This document shows, in pieces, positions 8,218 through 17,780 of a stretch of 64,000 nucleotides of DNA. The first letter of the stretch is position 1, and every line of letters begins with the position of its first letter. A program made the translations under genes and the position numbers. The notes below the pieces were generated by a model. It saw only the letters and a program-made list of their open reading frames with translations. It was not told the DNA's origin and ran no database searches. The stretch comes from Paludibacteraceae bacterium. GTDB taxonomy: Bacteria > Bacteroidota > Bacteroidia > Bacteroidales > Paludibacteraceae. Location: the NCBI GenBank assembly GCA_905234835.1, contig CAJOIZ010000004.1:1-64000 (forward strand). The letters run 5' to 3'.

Positions 8218-10542
8218 TTAATGCGCTTCCAGCCAGTTCTTTCCGACCCCGCACGAAGCAATCAAGGGCACTGAAAGATGGATGGCGTTCTGCATCTCGT
8301 CCACAACAATCCGGCGCACCGTATCGATTTCCTGTTCCGGCACATTGAAATTCAATTCATCGTGCACCTGCATGATCATCAGGTCGTTCTTTGCGGGCTG
8401 CCGCCGCAGCGGCAGAATCTCGCGGGCGAAACGGCGGTGGATGCTGACCATCGCCATCTTGATGATGTCGGCGGCCGTTCCTTGAATGGGTGCGTTCACA
8501 GCATTACGCTCCGCAAAACTCCTGACAGTAGCGTTGCGGCTCAGAATGTCGGGCAGATAACGCCGTCTGCCGAACAGCGTCTCCACGTAGCCATGCTCGC
8601 GGGCGAACCGCTTCTGCTGCTCAATGTAGTCCGCCACACGCGGGAATGCGGCAAAATAGCCGTCAATCAGCTGCTGCGCCTCCTGCCTCGGACAACCTAA
8701 CTGCTGCGACAGGCCGAACGCCGAGATGCCGTAGATAATGCCGAAATTGGCGGTCTTGGCGCGCCGCCGCTGCTCCTTGCTGACCTCCTCGATGGGCAGG
8801 CCGAAGATCTTGGCGGCCGTTGCCGCGTGAATATCCTGACCGTCCTGAAAGGCCTGTATCATGTGTCCGTCTTGCGAGCAGTGCGCCATCAGCCGCAGTT
8901 CAATCTGCGAATAGTCGGCGCTCAGGAACAGACACCCCGCATCGGGAATCACCGCCTGACGTATCAACTGGCCACGCTCCGTCCGTATGGGCAGGTTCTG
9001 CAGGTTGGGATGGCTGCTACTCAGACGGCCCGTCGCCGTAACCGTCTGATGGTAGGTGGTGTGGATCTTGCCCGTCGCCGGATTGATAAACGACGGCAGA
9101 GCCGATATGTATGTGGAGATTAGTTTCTTCAACTCCCGCTGCTCCAGTATGAGCGGCACGACCAGATGTCTGTCGCGCAGGGGCAGTAGAACCTCTTCGG
9201 ATGTGGAGTACTTGCCCGATTTCTGCCGCTTGGCTTTCGGGTCAAGGTGCAGCCTATCAAAGAGTATGTCGCCCACCTGCGCAGGCGAATTGACGTTGAA
9301 AGTCGTTCCCGCCAGTCGGTAGATTGTCTGCTCCAGTTCGAGAAGTTCGCCTGTCAGCAGCTTTTCCGCCTGTTTCAGCAGGCCGGTGTCTAAGCGCACG
9401 CCTGCCTGCTCCATATCGCGCAGAACCTGCACAAGGGGCAGTTCGACCTCCTGATACAGGTTCCACAACGCGGGGTCTTTCTTCAGCGCGTCCCAGTCCG
9501 GCTCAGCCGATGGGTTGAACGGCAGTTCCGAATGGAGAAGATAGGCGCAAAGACGGTTCTCCAGCGTGTCGTAGGACGGGGCTGCGGATGATGCCGCAGG
9601 CTGCTGGTCATTGTCCACAGAGGCGAAAAGGTCGAGCGTGCCCTCCTGTCTGGGTTTCTTAACGGGTGCTGCGGCAGTGACAGCGGGCGCGTTGCGGAGC
9701 AGCGAGCGGAACTCCAACTGCTCGTACAACGGCGTCAGCTGGGTCCAATCGGGTTCCTGACGTAGCAAGGCGTTCTCGTCAAAGACGATAGGCACATCCG
9801 TGCGGATGGTGGCAAGAAAGCGCGAGAAGCGAATCTGCTCCGCCTGGCTACTGATTTTCTCCCGCAGCGCGCCTTTCAGCTGGTCCGTATGCGCCAATAA
9901 GTTGTCCACCGACCCGTAAGTCTGCAGCAGCGTGACCGCCGTTTTTTCGCCAACACCCACGCAGCCGGGTATGTTGTCCGACTTGTCGCCCATCAGACTC
10001 AGCAGGTCAATCACCTGCTTCGGGTTCTGCAGTCCGTATTTCTGACAGACCTCCTCCGGCCCCATCTGCTCGTAGCCTCCCGTATGGCGCGGACGGTACT
10101 GCCATACCCGCTCGCCCACCAGCTGGCCGTAGTCCTTGTCGGGAGTCGCCATAAACACTTCCATTCCAGCCGCTGCCGCAAGTACCGACAGTGTCCCAAT
10201 CACGTCATCCGCCTCAAAACCAGCTACTTCATGTTGCAGGACACGCATGGTGTCCAGTATGGAATGGATCACAGGCACGGCGCGGCGTATATCCTCGGGT
10301 GTCTCCTGCCTTTGCGCTTTGTACTGCTCGTATGCCTCGTGCCGGAACGTCTTGCCATGAGGGTCGAAGGCGACCGCCACATGAGTCGGTTTTACACGTT
10401 TCAGAAGGTCGTCCAGAGCAACCACAAAACCGAACACGGCGCTCACGTTCTCCCCTTTGGAGTTGATGCGGGGGGTCCTGATGAACGCATAGTAGGCGCG
10501 ATAAATCATCGCGTAGGCATCCACTAACAACAGACGTTTCAT
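8218..10542 (-). CDS. polA: DNA polymerase I lacking most of the 3'-5' exonuclease domain
   Basis: Repair and Okazaki-fragment polymerase. The 774-residue protein keeps the full 5' nuclease domain (1 to about 285, with FEADDVIGT and GDKSDNIPG) and a full family A polymerase (about 345-774, with motif A DYSQIELR near 540, motif B RRRAKTANFGIIYG and motif C VHDEL near 725). Between them lies only a low-complexity linker and a short relic (about 290-340). Bacteroidota and E. coli enzymes are normally over 900 residues because a 3'-5' exonuclease fold occupies this place. Proofreading is therefore predicted to be absent. It overlaps ung by 4 nt (ATGA). Confidence 0.95.
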   Translation of the reverse strand: MKRLLLVDAYAMIYRAYYAFIRTPRINSKGENVSAVFGFVVALDDLLKRVKPTHVAVAFDPHGKTFRHEAYEQYKAQRQETPEDIRRAVPVIHSILDTMRVLQHEVAGFEADDVIGTLSVLAAAAGMEVFMATPDKDYGQLVGERVWQYRPRHTGGYEQMGPEEVCQKYGLQNPKQVIDLLSLMGDKSDNIPGCVGVGEKTAVTLLQTYGSVDNLLAHTDQLKGALREKISSQAEQIRFSRFLATIRTDVPIVFDENALLRQEPDWTQLTPLYEQLEFRSLLRNAPAVTAAAPVKKPRQEGTLDLFASVDNDQQPAASSAAPSYDTLENRLCAYLLHSELPFNPSAEPDWDALKKDPALWNLYQEVELPLVQVLRDMEQAGVRLDTGLLKQAEKLLTGELLELEQTIYRLAGTTFNVNSPAQVGDILFDRLHLDPKAKRQKSGKYSTSEEVLLPLRDRHLVVPLILEQRELKKLISTYISALPSFINPATGKIHTTYHQTVTATGRLSSSHPNLQNLPIRTERGQLIRQAVIPDAGCLFLSADYSQIELRLMAHCSQDGHMIQAFQDGQDIHAATAAKIFGLPIEEVSKEQRRRAKTANFGIIYGISAFGLSQQLGCPRQEAQQLIDGYFAAFPRVADYIEQQKRFAREHGYVETLFGRRRYLPDILSRNATVRSFAERNAVNAPIQGTAADIIKMAMVSIHRRFAREILPLRRQPAKNDLMIMQVHDELNFNVPEQEIDTVRRIVVDEMQNAIHLSVPLIASCGVGKNWLEAH

Positions 10543-11213
10543 ACAGCGGGATTCCAGTTTATGGGTGTTTGTCCGTGCGCCGCCAGATAGCGGTTCGCCT
10601 CGGAGAAATGTCCACAGCCGATAAAGCCCCTGAAAGCGGACAACGGACTAGGATGTGGTGCGGTCAAAACGAGGTTCTTGCGGCGGTTGATATACTGCCC
10701 CTTCCGCTGGGCGTAACTCCCCCACAGCATATAGACGATATGCTCCCTTCTTTCGTTGAGCGCCATGACGGCGGCGTCGGTCAGTTCCTCCCAGCCTTTA
10801 TTCTGGTGGCTTCCCGGGCGGTGCGCCTCTACCGTCAGTGTGGCGTTCAGCAGCAGCACGCCCTGCTCCGCCCAACGCATCAGATTGCCCGAGTGAGGGT
10901 ATGGAATGCCAAGGTCGCGCTGAAGTTCTTTATAGATGTTCTCTAATGACGGAGGGATACGCACATCGTCGTTCACTGAGAAGCACAAACCATGCGCCTG
11001 ACCCGTGTCATGGTACGGGTCCTGACCGAGGATGACCACTTTCACCTTGTCAAACGGACACACATCGAAGGCGCGGAAAATATACCTGGCGGGAGGGAAA
11101 CACTGCCGGGTGGCATACTCGTGACGCACAAAAGAGGTCAGCAGTTCGAAGTACGGTTTGTCAAACTCGCTCTGCAGCACCTCTTTCCAGGTCTCCTCAA
11201 TGCGTACTTCCAT
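10539..11213 (-). CDS. ung: uracil-DNA glycosylase
   Basis: Removes uracil from DNA as the first step of base-excision repair. At 224 residues it is a normal length for family 1. The water-activating motif GQDPYHDTGQAHG (about 62-74) and the C-terminal HPSPLS motif with the catalytic His are both present. The gene overlaps the start of polA by 4 nt, which places the glycosylase and the gap-filling polymerase in one translationally coupled pair. queA lies 12 nt upstream. Confidence 0.97.
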   Translation of the reverse strand: MEVRIEETWKEVLQSEFDKPYFELLTSFVRHEYATRQCFPPARYIFRAFDVCPFDKVKVVILGQDPYHDTGQAHGLCFSVNDDVRIPPSLENIYKELQRDLGIPYPHSGNLMRWAEQGVLLLNATLTVEAHRPGSHQNKGWEELTDAAVMALNERREHIVYMLWGSYAQRKGQYINRRKNLVLTAPHPSPLSAFRGFIGCGHFSEANRYLAAHGQTPINWNPAV

Positions 11214-11225
11214 CGTTCAGTGCGT

Positions 11226-12329
11226 CTAATCGATAATGAGCATCGCGTCGCCGTAGTCGCCGAAGCGGTAACCCTCCTTGACTGCAGTGTCGTAGGCGTT
11301 CTTCACGTTTTCGTAGCCACCGAACGCCGCCACGCAGAGCAGTTGGATGGACTGGCTCGGATAGAGATTGACCAGACACGAGTCCGATACGGCGAAATCG
11401 TAGGGAGGATAGATAAATTTGCTGGTCCAACCGTTATACGGTTTGATTTGTCCCACCGTTCCTGCCACCTGTTCCAATGCACGGATTACCTCCGTCCCGA
11501 CGGCGCAGATGTGTTTCTCCTGCTCGTGCGCGCGGTCGACGGCATCCACAAGCGGCTGCTCGATAACCATCTCCTCCGAGTCCATCTTGTGCTTGGGAAG
11601 GTCGTCCACTTCTATGTTCTTGAAGTTTCCCAAAGAGACATAGGATGTCAAGAACTGCTGGTCAATGCCTGCTATCTCCATCCGTTTGAGCAACTGCTTG
11701 GAGAAATGCAAACCGGACGCGGGAACGGCGACGGCACCTATCTTTTCCGCAAAAATGGTCTGATAGCGATCCTCGTCCATTTCATCTATCGGATAGTCAG
11801 GGAAAAGCGCCTCATACTCCGCCTGACGGTCCTCGTCTAAAGGACGGTGAATATATTTGGGCAGCGGAGTATGTCCCAAGGCATAAAGATGCTCAAGGAA
11901 CTCGGAATTGTCGTAGTCGGTTAGGAAACGGACAGTACGTCCACGGGAAGTTGTGTTGTCAATCACCTCGGCAACGATAGTCAGATCCTCGTCAAGAAAC
12001 AATTTGTTGCCGATACGTATCTTGCGTGCAGGATCAACCAGCACGTCCCAGTACCGCATCTCGTGGCTTAACTCGCGCAACAGAAATATCTCGATATTTG
12101 CCATTGTCTTCTCTTTTTGTGCGTAAAGACGGGCAGGAAAAACCTTCGCATCGTTGAACACAAACACATCCCCCTCATTGAAAAAGGACACAATATCCTT
12201 GATGTTCTTATGCTCCACCTCCCCCGTCTTGCGGTGAAGTACCAGCATACGAGAATCATCACGGTAAGGGAGAGGGTACTGCGCAAACAGACTCTCAGGA
12301 ATATTAACCTTGAACTGACTTAATTTCAT
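11226..12329 (-). CDS. queA: tRNA epoxyqueuosine precursor synthase QueA
   Basis: S-adenosylmethionine:tRNA ribosyltransferase-isomerase, which transfers the ribosyl part of SAM to preQ1 in tRNA to form epoxyqueuosine. The 367-residue protein opens with the family pattern (DFxx-type lead, then FNDAKVFPARL near 58-68) and contains AVPASGLHFS and the GTTxxRxLE-equivalent GTEVIRALE. Tgt, the preceding enzyme of the pathway, is coded at 37567 in this window but in a different unit. Here queA sits between truB (7 nt upstream) and ung (12 nt downstream). Confidence 0.96.
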   Translation of the reverse strand: MKLSQFKVNIPESLFAQYPLPYRDDSRMLVLHRKTGEVEHKNIKDIVSFFNEGDVFVFNDAKVFPARLYAQKEKTMANIEIFLLRELSHEMRYWDVLVDPARKIRIGNKLFLDEDLTIVAEVIDNTTSRGRTVRFLTDYDNSEFLEHLYALGHTPLPKYIHRPLDEDRQAEYEALFPDYPIDEMDEDRYQTIFAEKIGAVAVPASGLHFSKQLLKRMEIAGIDQQFLTSYVSLGNFKNIEVDDLPKHKMDSEEMVIEQPLVDAVDRAHEQEKHICAVGTEVIRALEQVAGTVGQIKPYNGWTSKFIYPPYDFAVSDSCLVNLYPSQSIQLLCVAAFGGYENVKNAYDTAVKEGYRFGDYGDAMLIID

Positions 12330-12336
12330 AGTATGG

Positions 12337-13053
12337 TTATTTATCTTTGGTTTCTAAAATATTATTTTCGCGGCTAATCATTTCTTCAAACTGCTCCATC
12401 GTCACACAGTCTTTCTCTGTGATGTCCCCCACCCGTGTTCTTCTAAGCGCAATTAGATGTGCGCCGGAATCCAACCGCTGCCCAATATCCCGAGCCAAGG
12501 CACGGATATACGTCCCTTTGGAGCATACTATGCGTAGGATCAATTGCATCTTTTCCGCGTCAAAAGATACAATCTCGATCTCGTCAATGACAAGCAACTT
12601 GGGTTTGAGTTCAACATCCTCGCCTCTGCGTGCCAAGGCGTATGCACGTTTGCCGTCAACCTTGACTGCAGAAAACATTGGTGGGACCTGCCACTGCTCG
12701 CCTTGAAAAGTCGGAATAACTTCCTCAATCAGTTCCCGCGTAATATGTGCCGTTGGATAGGTGGCATCAACGGGTTTTTCGAGGTCATAACTGGGCGTGG
12801 TGGCACCTAATTGCAACGTGGCGACATACTCTTTAGTATGCTGTTGCAGTTCGTCTATGCGCTTCGTCTGCTTGCCCGTACAAACCACCACCACACCTGT
12901 GGCGAGCGGATCCAGCGTCCCCGTATGTCCTACCTTCAGTTTCTTCACTCCCAATCGGTGACACAGCAACCAGCGCGCCTTGCCCACCACATCAAAACTT
13001 GTCCAGCGGTAAGGTTTGTCAAATGCTATAATCTCTCCTGCTATGAAATCCAT
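12337..13053 (-). CDS. truB: tRNA pseudouridine(55) synthase TruB
   Basis: Makes pseudouridine at position 55 of the T loop of tRNAs. The catalytic-Asp motif GHTGTLDPLATG (Asp in TLDP) and the C-terminal RALARDIG stretch are intact. The start is taken as the ATG at 13053 (MDFIAGEII), giving 238 residues. The frame remains open up to a TTG at 13083, next to the uppP stop, but those ten codons are not needed by the family. It lies between uppP and queA. Confidence 0.95.
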   Translation of the reverse strand: MDFIAGEIIAFDKPYRWTSFDVVGKARWLLCHRLGVKKLKVGHTGTLDPLATGVVVVCTGKQTKRIDELQQHTKEYVATLQLGATTPSYDLEKPVDATYPTAHITRELIEEVIPTFQGEQWQVPPMFSAVKVDGKRAYALARRGEDVELKPKLLVIDEIEIVSFDAEKMQLILRIVCSKGTYIRALARDIGQRLDSGAHLIALRRTRVGDITEKDCVTMEQFEEMISRENNILETKDK

Positions 13054-13083
13054 TTGTGTGAAACTGACAACAGTTAAATGCAA

Positions 13084-13926
13084 TCAAGCGACAAAATGAA
13101 AAACAATTGAAAAGAGACCTATGACAAGACAGTAAATTGCAAACCATGTCAGTCTTTGCCGACGAACGATAGCAAGCATCCAACGGCATGCCGCACAACC
13201 TGTGATGAAGGCAGCTGCAAAACCTACCGTCAGAGACAGCCAGCCTATACTTGGGGCGGTTGCCTTACCTGTTATCAAATCCAACGACTCAAGAAATGCA
13301 TCACCCAGGACAGGAATCAGTACCATTAAAAATGAAAAACGCGCCACGCTCTCTTTCTTCACGCCACAAAGCAGACCGGTGGCAATCGTCATACCGCTCC
13401 GGCTTAATCCCGGTAGCACGGCTACCGCTTGCGCACAGCCAATAATAAAGGCATCCTTCCAAGCGACCTCATGTCCTGTATAATGCCCGTTGCCTGTAGT
13501 TTGTACTGAACGGCATTTAGTTAAATACTCGCTAAACGCAAGCATACAGGCAGTCACTATCAAACATATCCCCACTAAGAGCAGACCGCTACCGAAGAAC
13601 TGTTCCACTTCGTCCTTGAAGAGAACCCCCACTATAAAGACAGGGATGCAACTCAACAAAAGAAGAGCGACATACTGCTTGTCATCATTCCATTCCTTCG
13701 TAGTAAATGTTCCCTTGAATAACTGTCCAATCTCACGATGTAATATGACGATTGTGGAAAGAACGGTAGCGACGTGAAGCACGACAGTAAACAGCAGATT
13801 CTCCTCCGAGGCGGTTCCCAATAGGGCTTGTCCGATTTCTAAATGACCGGAAGATGACACAGGCAAGAACTCCGTCAGCCCCTGCACAATTCCTAATATC
13901 AATGCGTCAAACCAACTCATTTCCAT
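13084..13926 (-). CDS. uppP: undecaprenyl-diphosphatase
   Basis: Integral inner-membrane phosphatase of the BacA/UppP family that recycles undecaprenyl pyrophosphate to the monophosphate carrier for peptidoglycan and glycan export. The 280-residue protein has the two signature motifs, TEFLPVSSSGHL near residues 18-29 and PGLSRSGMT near 175, within several hydrophobic helices. A second ATG at 13920 (MSWF) is an equally possible start. It is 6 nt after the DUF3098 gene. Confidence 0.96.
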   Translation of the reverse strand: MEMSWFDALILGIVQGLTEFLPVSSSGHLEIGQALLGTASEENLLFTVVLHVATVLSTIVILHREIGQLFKGTFTTKEWNDDKQYVALLLLSCIPVFIVGVLFKDEVEQFFGSGLLLVGICLIVTACMLAFSEYLTKCRSVQTTGNGHYTGHEVAWKDAFIIGCAQAVAVLPGLSRSGMTIATGLLCGVKKESVARFSFLMVLIPVLGDAFLESLDLITGKATAPSIGWLSLTVGFAAAFITGCAACRWMLAIVRRQRLTWFAIYCLVIGLFSIVFHFVA

Positions 13927-13932
13927 TAACTT

Positions 13933-14148
13933 CTACTGTTTCTTCTTCCAAAGTATCGCTACAATCATCATCACAAACCCCGCCAACGCAACCATCGGAC
14001 CTACTGTGATGCGCCTGACGGAAAAAATCTCAGGATTATATTCCGCTGTACCACTGGGTTCGCCAATCATCAATACGAACCCCAAGACAATTACCACAAA
14101 GGATATGGCTATCAGAATACTGTTCCGTTTAGGGAGATTATATTTCAT
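13933..14148 (-). CDS. DUF3098 small membrane protein
   Basis: A 71-residue protein with two transmembrane helices (about 11-27 and 47-66) joined by a short loop with FSVRRITVGP. The family is typical of Bacteroidota and is usually found, as here, between ftsX and uppP. Its function is unknown. The location suggests a link to the divisome or the lipid-carrier cycle, but that is inference. Confidence 0.85.
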   Translation of the reverse strand: MKYNLPKRNSILIAISFVVIVLGFVLMIGEPSGTAEYNPEIFSVRRITVGPMVALAGFVMMIVAILWKKKQ

Positions 14149-14169
14149 ATCGTTTCAATTTTCATAATT

Positions 14170-15054
14170 TTAAATCTCATACATCTTTTCCTCTTTCATC
14201 CTAACATACCTTCCTGTCGCCACAAGTGATGCAAAATAAGTGATAATCAAGCCGCTCAAAAGAACCGACAGTACAATGACGGCTATATTCTCCCACGTCA
14301 GCGGGAAGAGCGACACATGCAAGGATTGCAGGACATAATAATAGACTCCGACGAGCGCTACCAAAGTCAGCAATGCCGCCTCCAAGCCCATTCGCATCGA
14401 GCGAGCGATAAACGGACGACGGATAACCCGTGACTTGGCACCTACCAGACGCATCGTGTTGATAATAAAACGTTTCGAATAAATATGCAAACGGATGGTG
14501 TTCACTATCAGTATCCACGCTATCACTAATAATATCAAAGCACATATAATCAACACCATAGACACTTTATTAATATTGTGATCCAATACCTTTACGATGT
14601 CTTCCTGATACAATACTTTTTCGACGTATGGCAGGGCGGTCAGTTTGTCGGTGACTTGTGCGATGCTGTCCTGGTTGGCATAAACTGGTTGTAAGTGCAA
14701 TTCGTAGGAATCAGACAATGGATTGTAACCGAGGAATTTGGTAGGGTCTTCTCCCAGATTGGTAATATGCTCTTCCAAAGCCTGCTGTTTGGAGATATAT
14801 GTATACGAGGACGTACAAGGCATCGCTTCCAGCACGTTTTGCAACCGGTTCACCGAAGTGGTATCAGCACTACGGTCCAAGACGATGGTAAGTGCAAGAT
14901 TTTCACGCATCTCGGATATCATATAGTGTGCACTCAGTAGTACCATACTTTCCAATCCGATAAGAAACAAAACCATAGCCACACTTACCGTGGTGGTAAG
15001 GTACATATTAAAGAATCGTTTTTTCTGCTTCATACGAAGAGTAAAAATTGTCAT
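14170..15054 (-). CDS. ftsX: cell division protein FtsX
   Basis: ABC-transporter-like permease of the FtsEX complex, which activates peptidoglycan hydrolysis at the septum. The 294-residue protein has the expected topology: one N-terminal helix (about 20-42), an extracytoplasmic domain (about 45-165), then three helices. The partner ATPase FtsE is not in the window. The start could be the ATG at 15054 or the one at 15033 (MKQKKRFF). A terminator of the gld unit ends just upstream (15061-15093), and no clear promoter is seen, so expression may depend on read-through or an undetected promoter within gldN. Confidence 0.92.
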   Translation of the reverse strand: MTIFTLRMKQKKRFFNMYLTTTVSVAMVLFLIGLESMVLLSAHYMISEMRENLALTIVLDRSADTTSVNRLQNVLEAMPCTSSYTYISKQQALEEHITNLGEDPTKFLGYNPLSDSYELHLQPVYANQDSIAQVTDKLTALPYVEKVLYQEDIVKVLDHNINKVSMVLIICALILLVIAWILIVNTIRLHIYSKRFIINTMRLVGAKSRVIRRPFIARSMRMGLEAALLTLVALVGVYYYVLQSLHVSLFPLTWENIAVIVLSVLLSGLIITYFASLVATGRYVRMKEEKMYEI

Positions 15055-15060
15055 CGAAAA

Positions 15061-15093
15061 AAAAGAACAGGTTGATGTCCAGCCTGTTCTTTT
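15061..15093 (-). terminator. intrinsic terminator of the porP-gldKLMN unit
   Basis: An 11-bp perfect inverted repeat (aaaagaacagg at 15061-15071, cctgttctttt at 15083-15093, 11-nt loop) is followed on the minus strand by a run of eight T. It lies 10 nt past the gldN stop and directly before ftsX. Confidence 0.85.
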
Positions 15094-15102
15094 CTTTTAT
15101 TT

Positions 15103-16053
15103 TTAATATTCCCACAGGTCTTGTTCAAAGTTGAGAAGTTCTGTTTCTATACGTGTCTGTTCTTTCTTGGCAGTTACCTCATCTTTGGCATAATCCAGAA
15201 TCATACGGTTGTATATATTGGTCTCGCCTACAAGATAAGAGGTGTACAGTCTCTTCTGGAAGAAATCGTCAAATGTCACACGCTTCACCTCGTTCTGGGA
15301 AGGAATCATATAGTTGCTTGCCAGATAGGGGCGCAAATCCTTGTAGAGTATCCAGAACTTGACGGACTGACGTAAGAACAACATCGGATCAGTACTACTT
15401 GCATACTCCGGCTGTAAAGGAGCAATGGCTATCAATTGGCGATGCAGGCGTGAGGTATGCTTATCGAAGAAAATCACCTCCTGGATAAGATACTTGTACT
15501 GATTTCTAACATAGAGATTGTATCGTGCCGGATTAAAAATCATTGCATTCTGCACAGAATCATAATATAACAAGTATGATTCTTCGTCGTCTAATTCAGC
15601 ATCCGTTCCATCTGCGGCTTTGGCCACAAAGCACATCTTATTTTGCATTGCCAAATCTCTACGCTTGATTTTTGCCTCTTCGGTAAACAACGGCGGAAAA
15701 GGTTCGTGAGCCTGTATCTTAGCATCATATATATCCATTCCCTCTTGTACTGCTTGCAGAATAATTCGGAACAAACTCTTGTACTTCGGGTCATCGTGTT
15801 TCTCCGGAAAATAGAGTTGGAAATTTTGCTTGTATCGAAGGTCAATTATGCGATAGGTAAGGCGAGCCCACACGATATCATCTTTACGATGGAAAACCGT
15901 AACAAGCGTATCGGCAGAAGCGTTCAGTTCCTCCGTTTCCAATCGGATGGTTCCGTTGGTGTCAAAGAAATTGAGTACTTCCTGTGGGGCTAGTTGCGCA
16001 TGAGCTGTTGCCGCACATACTATCAGCAGAATCAATATACGAACCTTTTTCAT
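15103..16053 (-). CDS. gldN: type IX secretion ring protein GldN/PorN
   Basis: Periplasmic component of the type IX secretion system that joins PorK lipoproteins in a ring under the outer membrane. The 316-residue protein has a Sec signal peptide ending AHA (about residue 19), then the conserved VFHRKDDIVWARLTYRIIDLR stretch (shown here in part: KDDIVWARLTYR near 57) and KYLIQEVIFFDKHTSRLHRQ near 187. It is the final gene of the unit, 61 nt after gldM, and is followed by a strong terminator. Confidence 0.95.
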   Translation of the reverse strand: MKKVRILILLIVCAATAHAQLAPQEVLNFFDTNGTIRLETEELNASADTLVTVFHRKDDIVWARLTYRIIDLRYKQNFQLYFPEKHDDPKYKSLFRIILQAVQEGMDIYDAKIQAHEPFPPLFTEEAKIKRRDLAMQNKMCFVAKAADGTDAELDDEESYLLYYDSVQNAMIFNPARYNLYVRNQYKYLIQEVIFFDKHTSRLHRQLIAIAPLQPEYASSTDPMLFLRQSVKFWILYKDLRPYLASNYMIPSQNEVKRVTFDDFFQKRLYTSYLVGETNIYNRMILDYAKDEVTAKKEQTRIETELLNFEQDLWEY

Positions 16054-16114
16054 ACTATCATTGTTTATAGATTAGAACAGCAGATTTGCGAGCAAAAGCA
16101 AAGTTGCATATTTT

Positions 16115-17707
16115 TTATTTCAGTCGCAGAGCGATTGGGCTTAACGATTGAGCTTTCCCATCTGCACCTACAGCGCGAATCGTTTGAAGAGTAACCATCG
16201 CACCACTGGGCAAATTCTTAATCAGATTCTTTTGTTCTTCTGTCAATTTACCCGAATCAGAGTGCTTGGCATTGTTACCGATGACGATATCAAAACCGGT
16301 GATTCTCCACGGCAAATCCAAGATACCGTCAGGACCATAACTGGCTTCTATATAGGCTTCGTTGGACAGAAGGTCTTTTTTCTTTATGAAACCTTCGCTG
16401 CGTGATTCGCCGCCGGCTACGAAGAACGAACTCGGTTTGGGCAACTGTTTAACCTTATATTTGTTGGTACCCATCACCTGATTCTTGCCGTCCATATTGG
16501 CAGAAACCGTAACCGTAACTTCCTTAGCACTTTCACTCGGTTTGATAATCCAGTTACCGCCGCTACGCGATACAGACGCGCCTGACGCGCTAACCGACAC
16601 TTTCGCATCAGCAACGCCCGGAACGGAAACACTGAACTTGTTATCAAACCCGCGGTACATAATGTTCATATCTACATTGGAAATCGTGGCATTAGGCTCA
16701 CCAACAGTGTAAGAGCTCTCGAAAGGCAAATACTCCATCTCGCCGGTACTTGACATAACGCCGATTTTACCGCTGTACTTACGCTCACCGCTACCGGATG
16801 CCACTACCTCATACAGACCGTGATCATTGATACGCTCGTTACCGATATAGTATTCAGGACGCTGCGTCGAGTCAATGGCGGCAAGGATAATCTGTGCCGA
16901 ATACTTGGCACCGCGCATCACATAGTCCGACTTCGGGATGACATATGCCTGCAGTTTGTTCACGCGCAAGTCCATAGCATCTGCACTACCCATCAAGTAC
17001 TGAATCATCAGACCTTCGGTAGCACGGATATCGTTCTGCATCTTGCTCAATACGGTGATGGTGGCGTTCAGCACCATACCATCAAACATACCGTTCACCC
17101 ACGTATCCATCTTGCCCTCATGACGGTTGTAAAGCGAGTCGCAGGTAAATAGCATATTGAACTGGTCAACCATCTTGTGAACCTGCGTCTGATTCATCGG
17201 GTTGCTGTGTTTCGCCAAAGTACCCAGCAGGTAGTCGCGATAGTCCTCAATCTTCTTTTGGAGTTCTACGCCGTGACCTTCTACTACACCGTATTGTCCT
17301 GTTACGTCCAAATTACTTGTTCCGCCAAGACCGCGAACGGCATAACCGGTTGTGTAATTATGTTGGGACACTTTTTCCTCGCCTATGGCAAGAACCGCCA
17401 TATCGCGTTTGAACTTGGAGATGTAGCTGAACAGCGAGTCCGATTTCTCCTTCATTTCCATCGCCTCATTGAAAGGCTCGGTGTATTTTTCAGGTTTGTC
17501 GTTCTTCTGCTGTGCAAGGACTTCGTACATATTGGCGTTACGGTCTTCGGTTGCGGCGATTGACGAAAATAGACTATCATCCACCATTTCGAAGCCGTTC
17601 AAAATATCAGTACTTACGTTCAACGCCAGCATGGCGGTGAGCACCAAGTACATCATACCTATCATTTTTTGTCTCGGGGTTTCCGGACAGTTTTTTGCTC
17701 CACCCAT
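16115..17707 (-). CDS. gldM: type IX secretion motor-shaft protein GldM/PorM
   Basis: Inner-membrane-anchored protein whose periplasmic domains couple the GldL proton-driven motor to the outer-membrane ring. The 530-residue protein starts with the family pattern PRQKMIGMMYLVLTAMLALN (residues about 11-30), the single membrane helix. A helical domain (to about 225) and beta domains D2-D4 follow. Length and order are normal. It lies 73 nt after gldL and 61 nt before gldN. Confidence 0.96.
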   Translation of the reverse strand: MGGAKNCPETPRQKMIGMMYLVLTAMLALNVSTDILNGFEMVDDSLFSSIAATEDRNANMYEVLAQQKNDKPEKYTEPFNEAMEMKEKSDSLFSYISKFKRDMAVLAIGEEKVSQHNYTTGYAVRGLGGTSNLDVTGQYGVVEGHGVELQKKIEDYRDYLLGTLAKHSNPMNQTQVHKMVDQFNMLFTCDSLYNRHEGKMDTWVNGMFDGMVLNATITVLSKMQNDIRATEGLMIQYLMGSADAMDLRVNKLQAYVIPKSDYVMRGAKYSAQIILAAIDSTQRPEYYIGNERINDHGLYEVVASGSGERKYSGKIGVMSSTGEMEYLPFESSYTVGEPNATISNVDMNIMYRGFDNKFSVSVPGVADAKVSVSASGASVSRSGGNWIIKPSESAKEVTVTVSANMDGKNQVMGTNKYKVKQLPKPSSFFVAGGESRSEGFIKKKDLLSNEAYIEASYGPDGILDLPWRITGFDIVIGNNAKHSDSGKLTEEQKNLIKNLPSGAMVTLQTIRAVGADGKAQSLSPIALRLK

Positions 17708-17780
17708 AGTTAATTATCTATTTGCAGTTTGTTATTATGCGAAAAACCTGTGAAAAGATTATTCCGCCTATCAAAACGCT

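Noticed and set aside
10992-11840. 282-residue plus-strand frame
   Set aside because: Antisense across ung and queA, both firmly identified.
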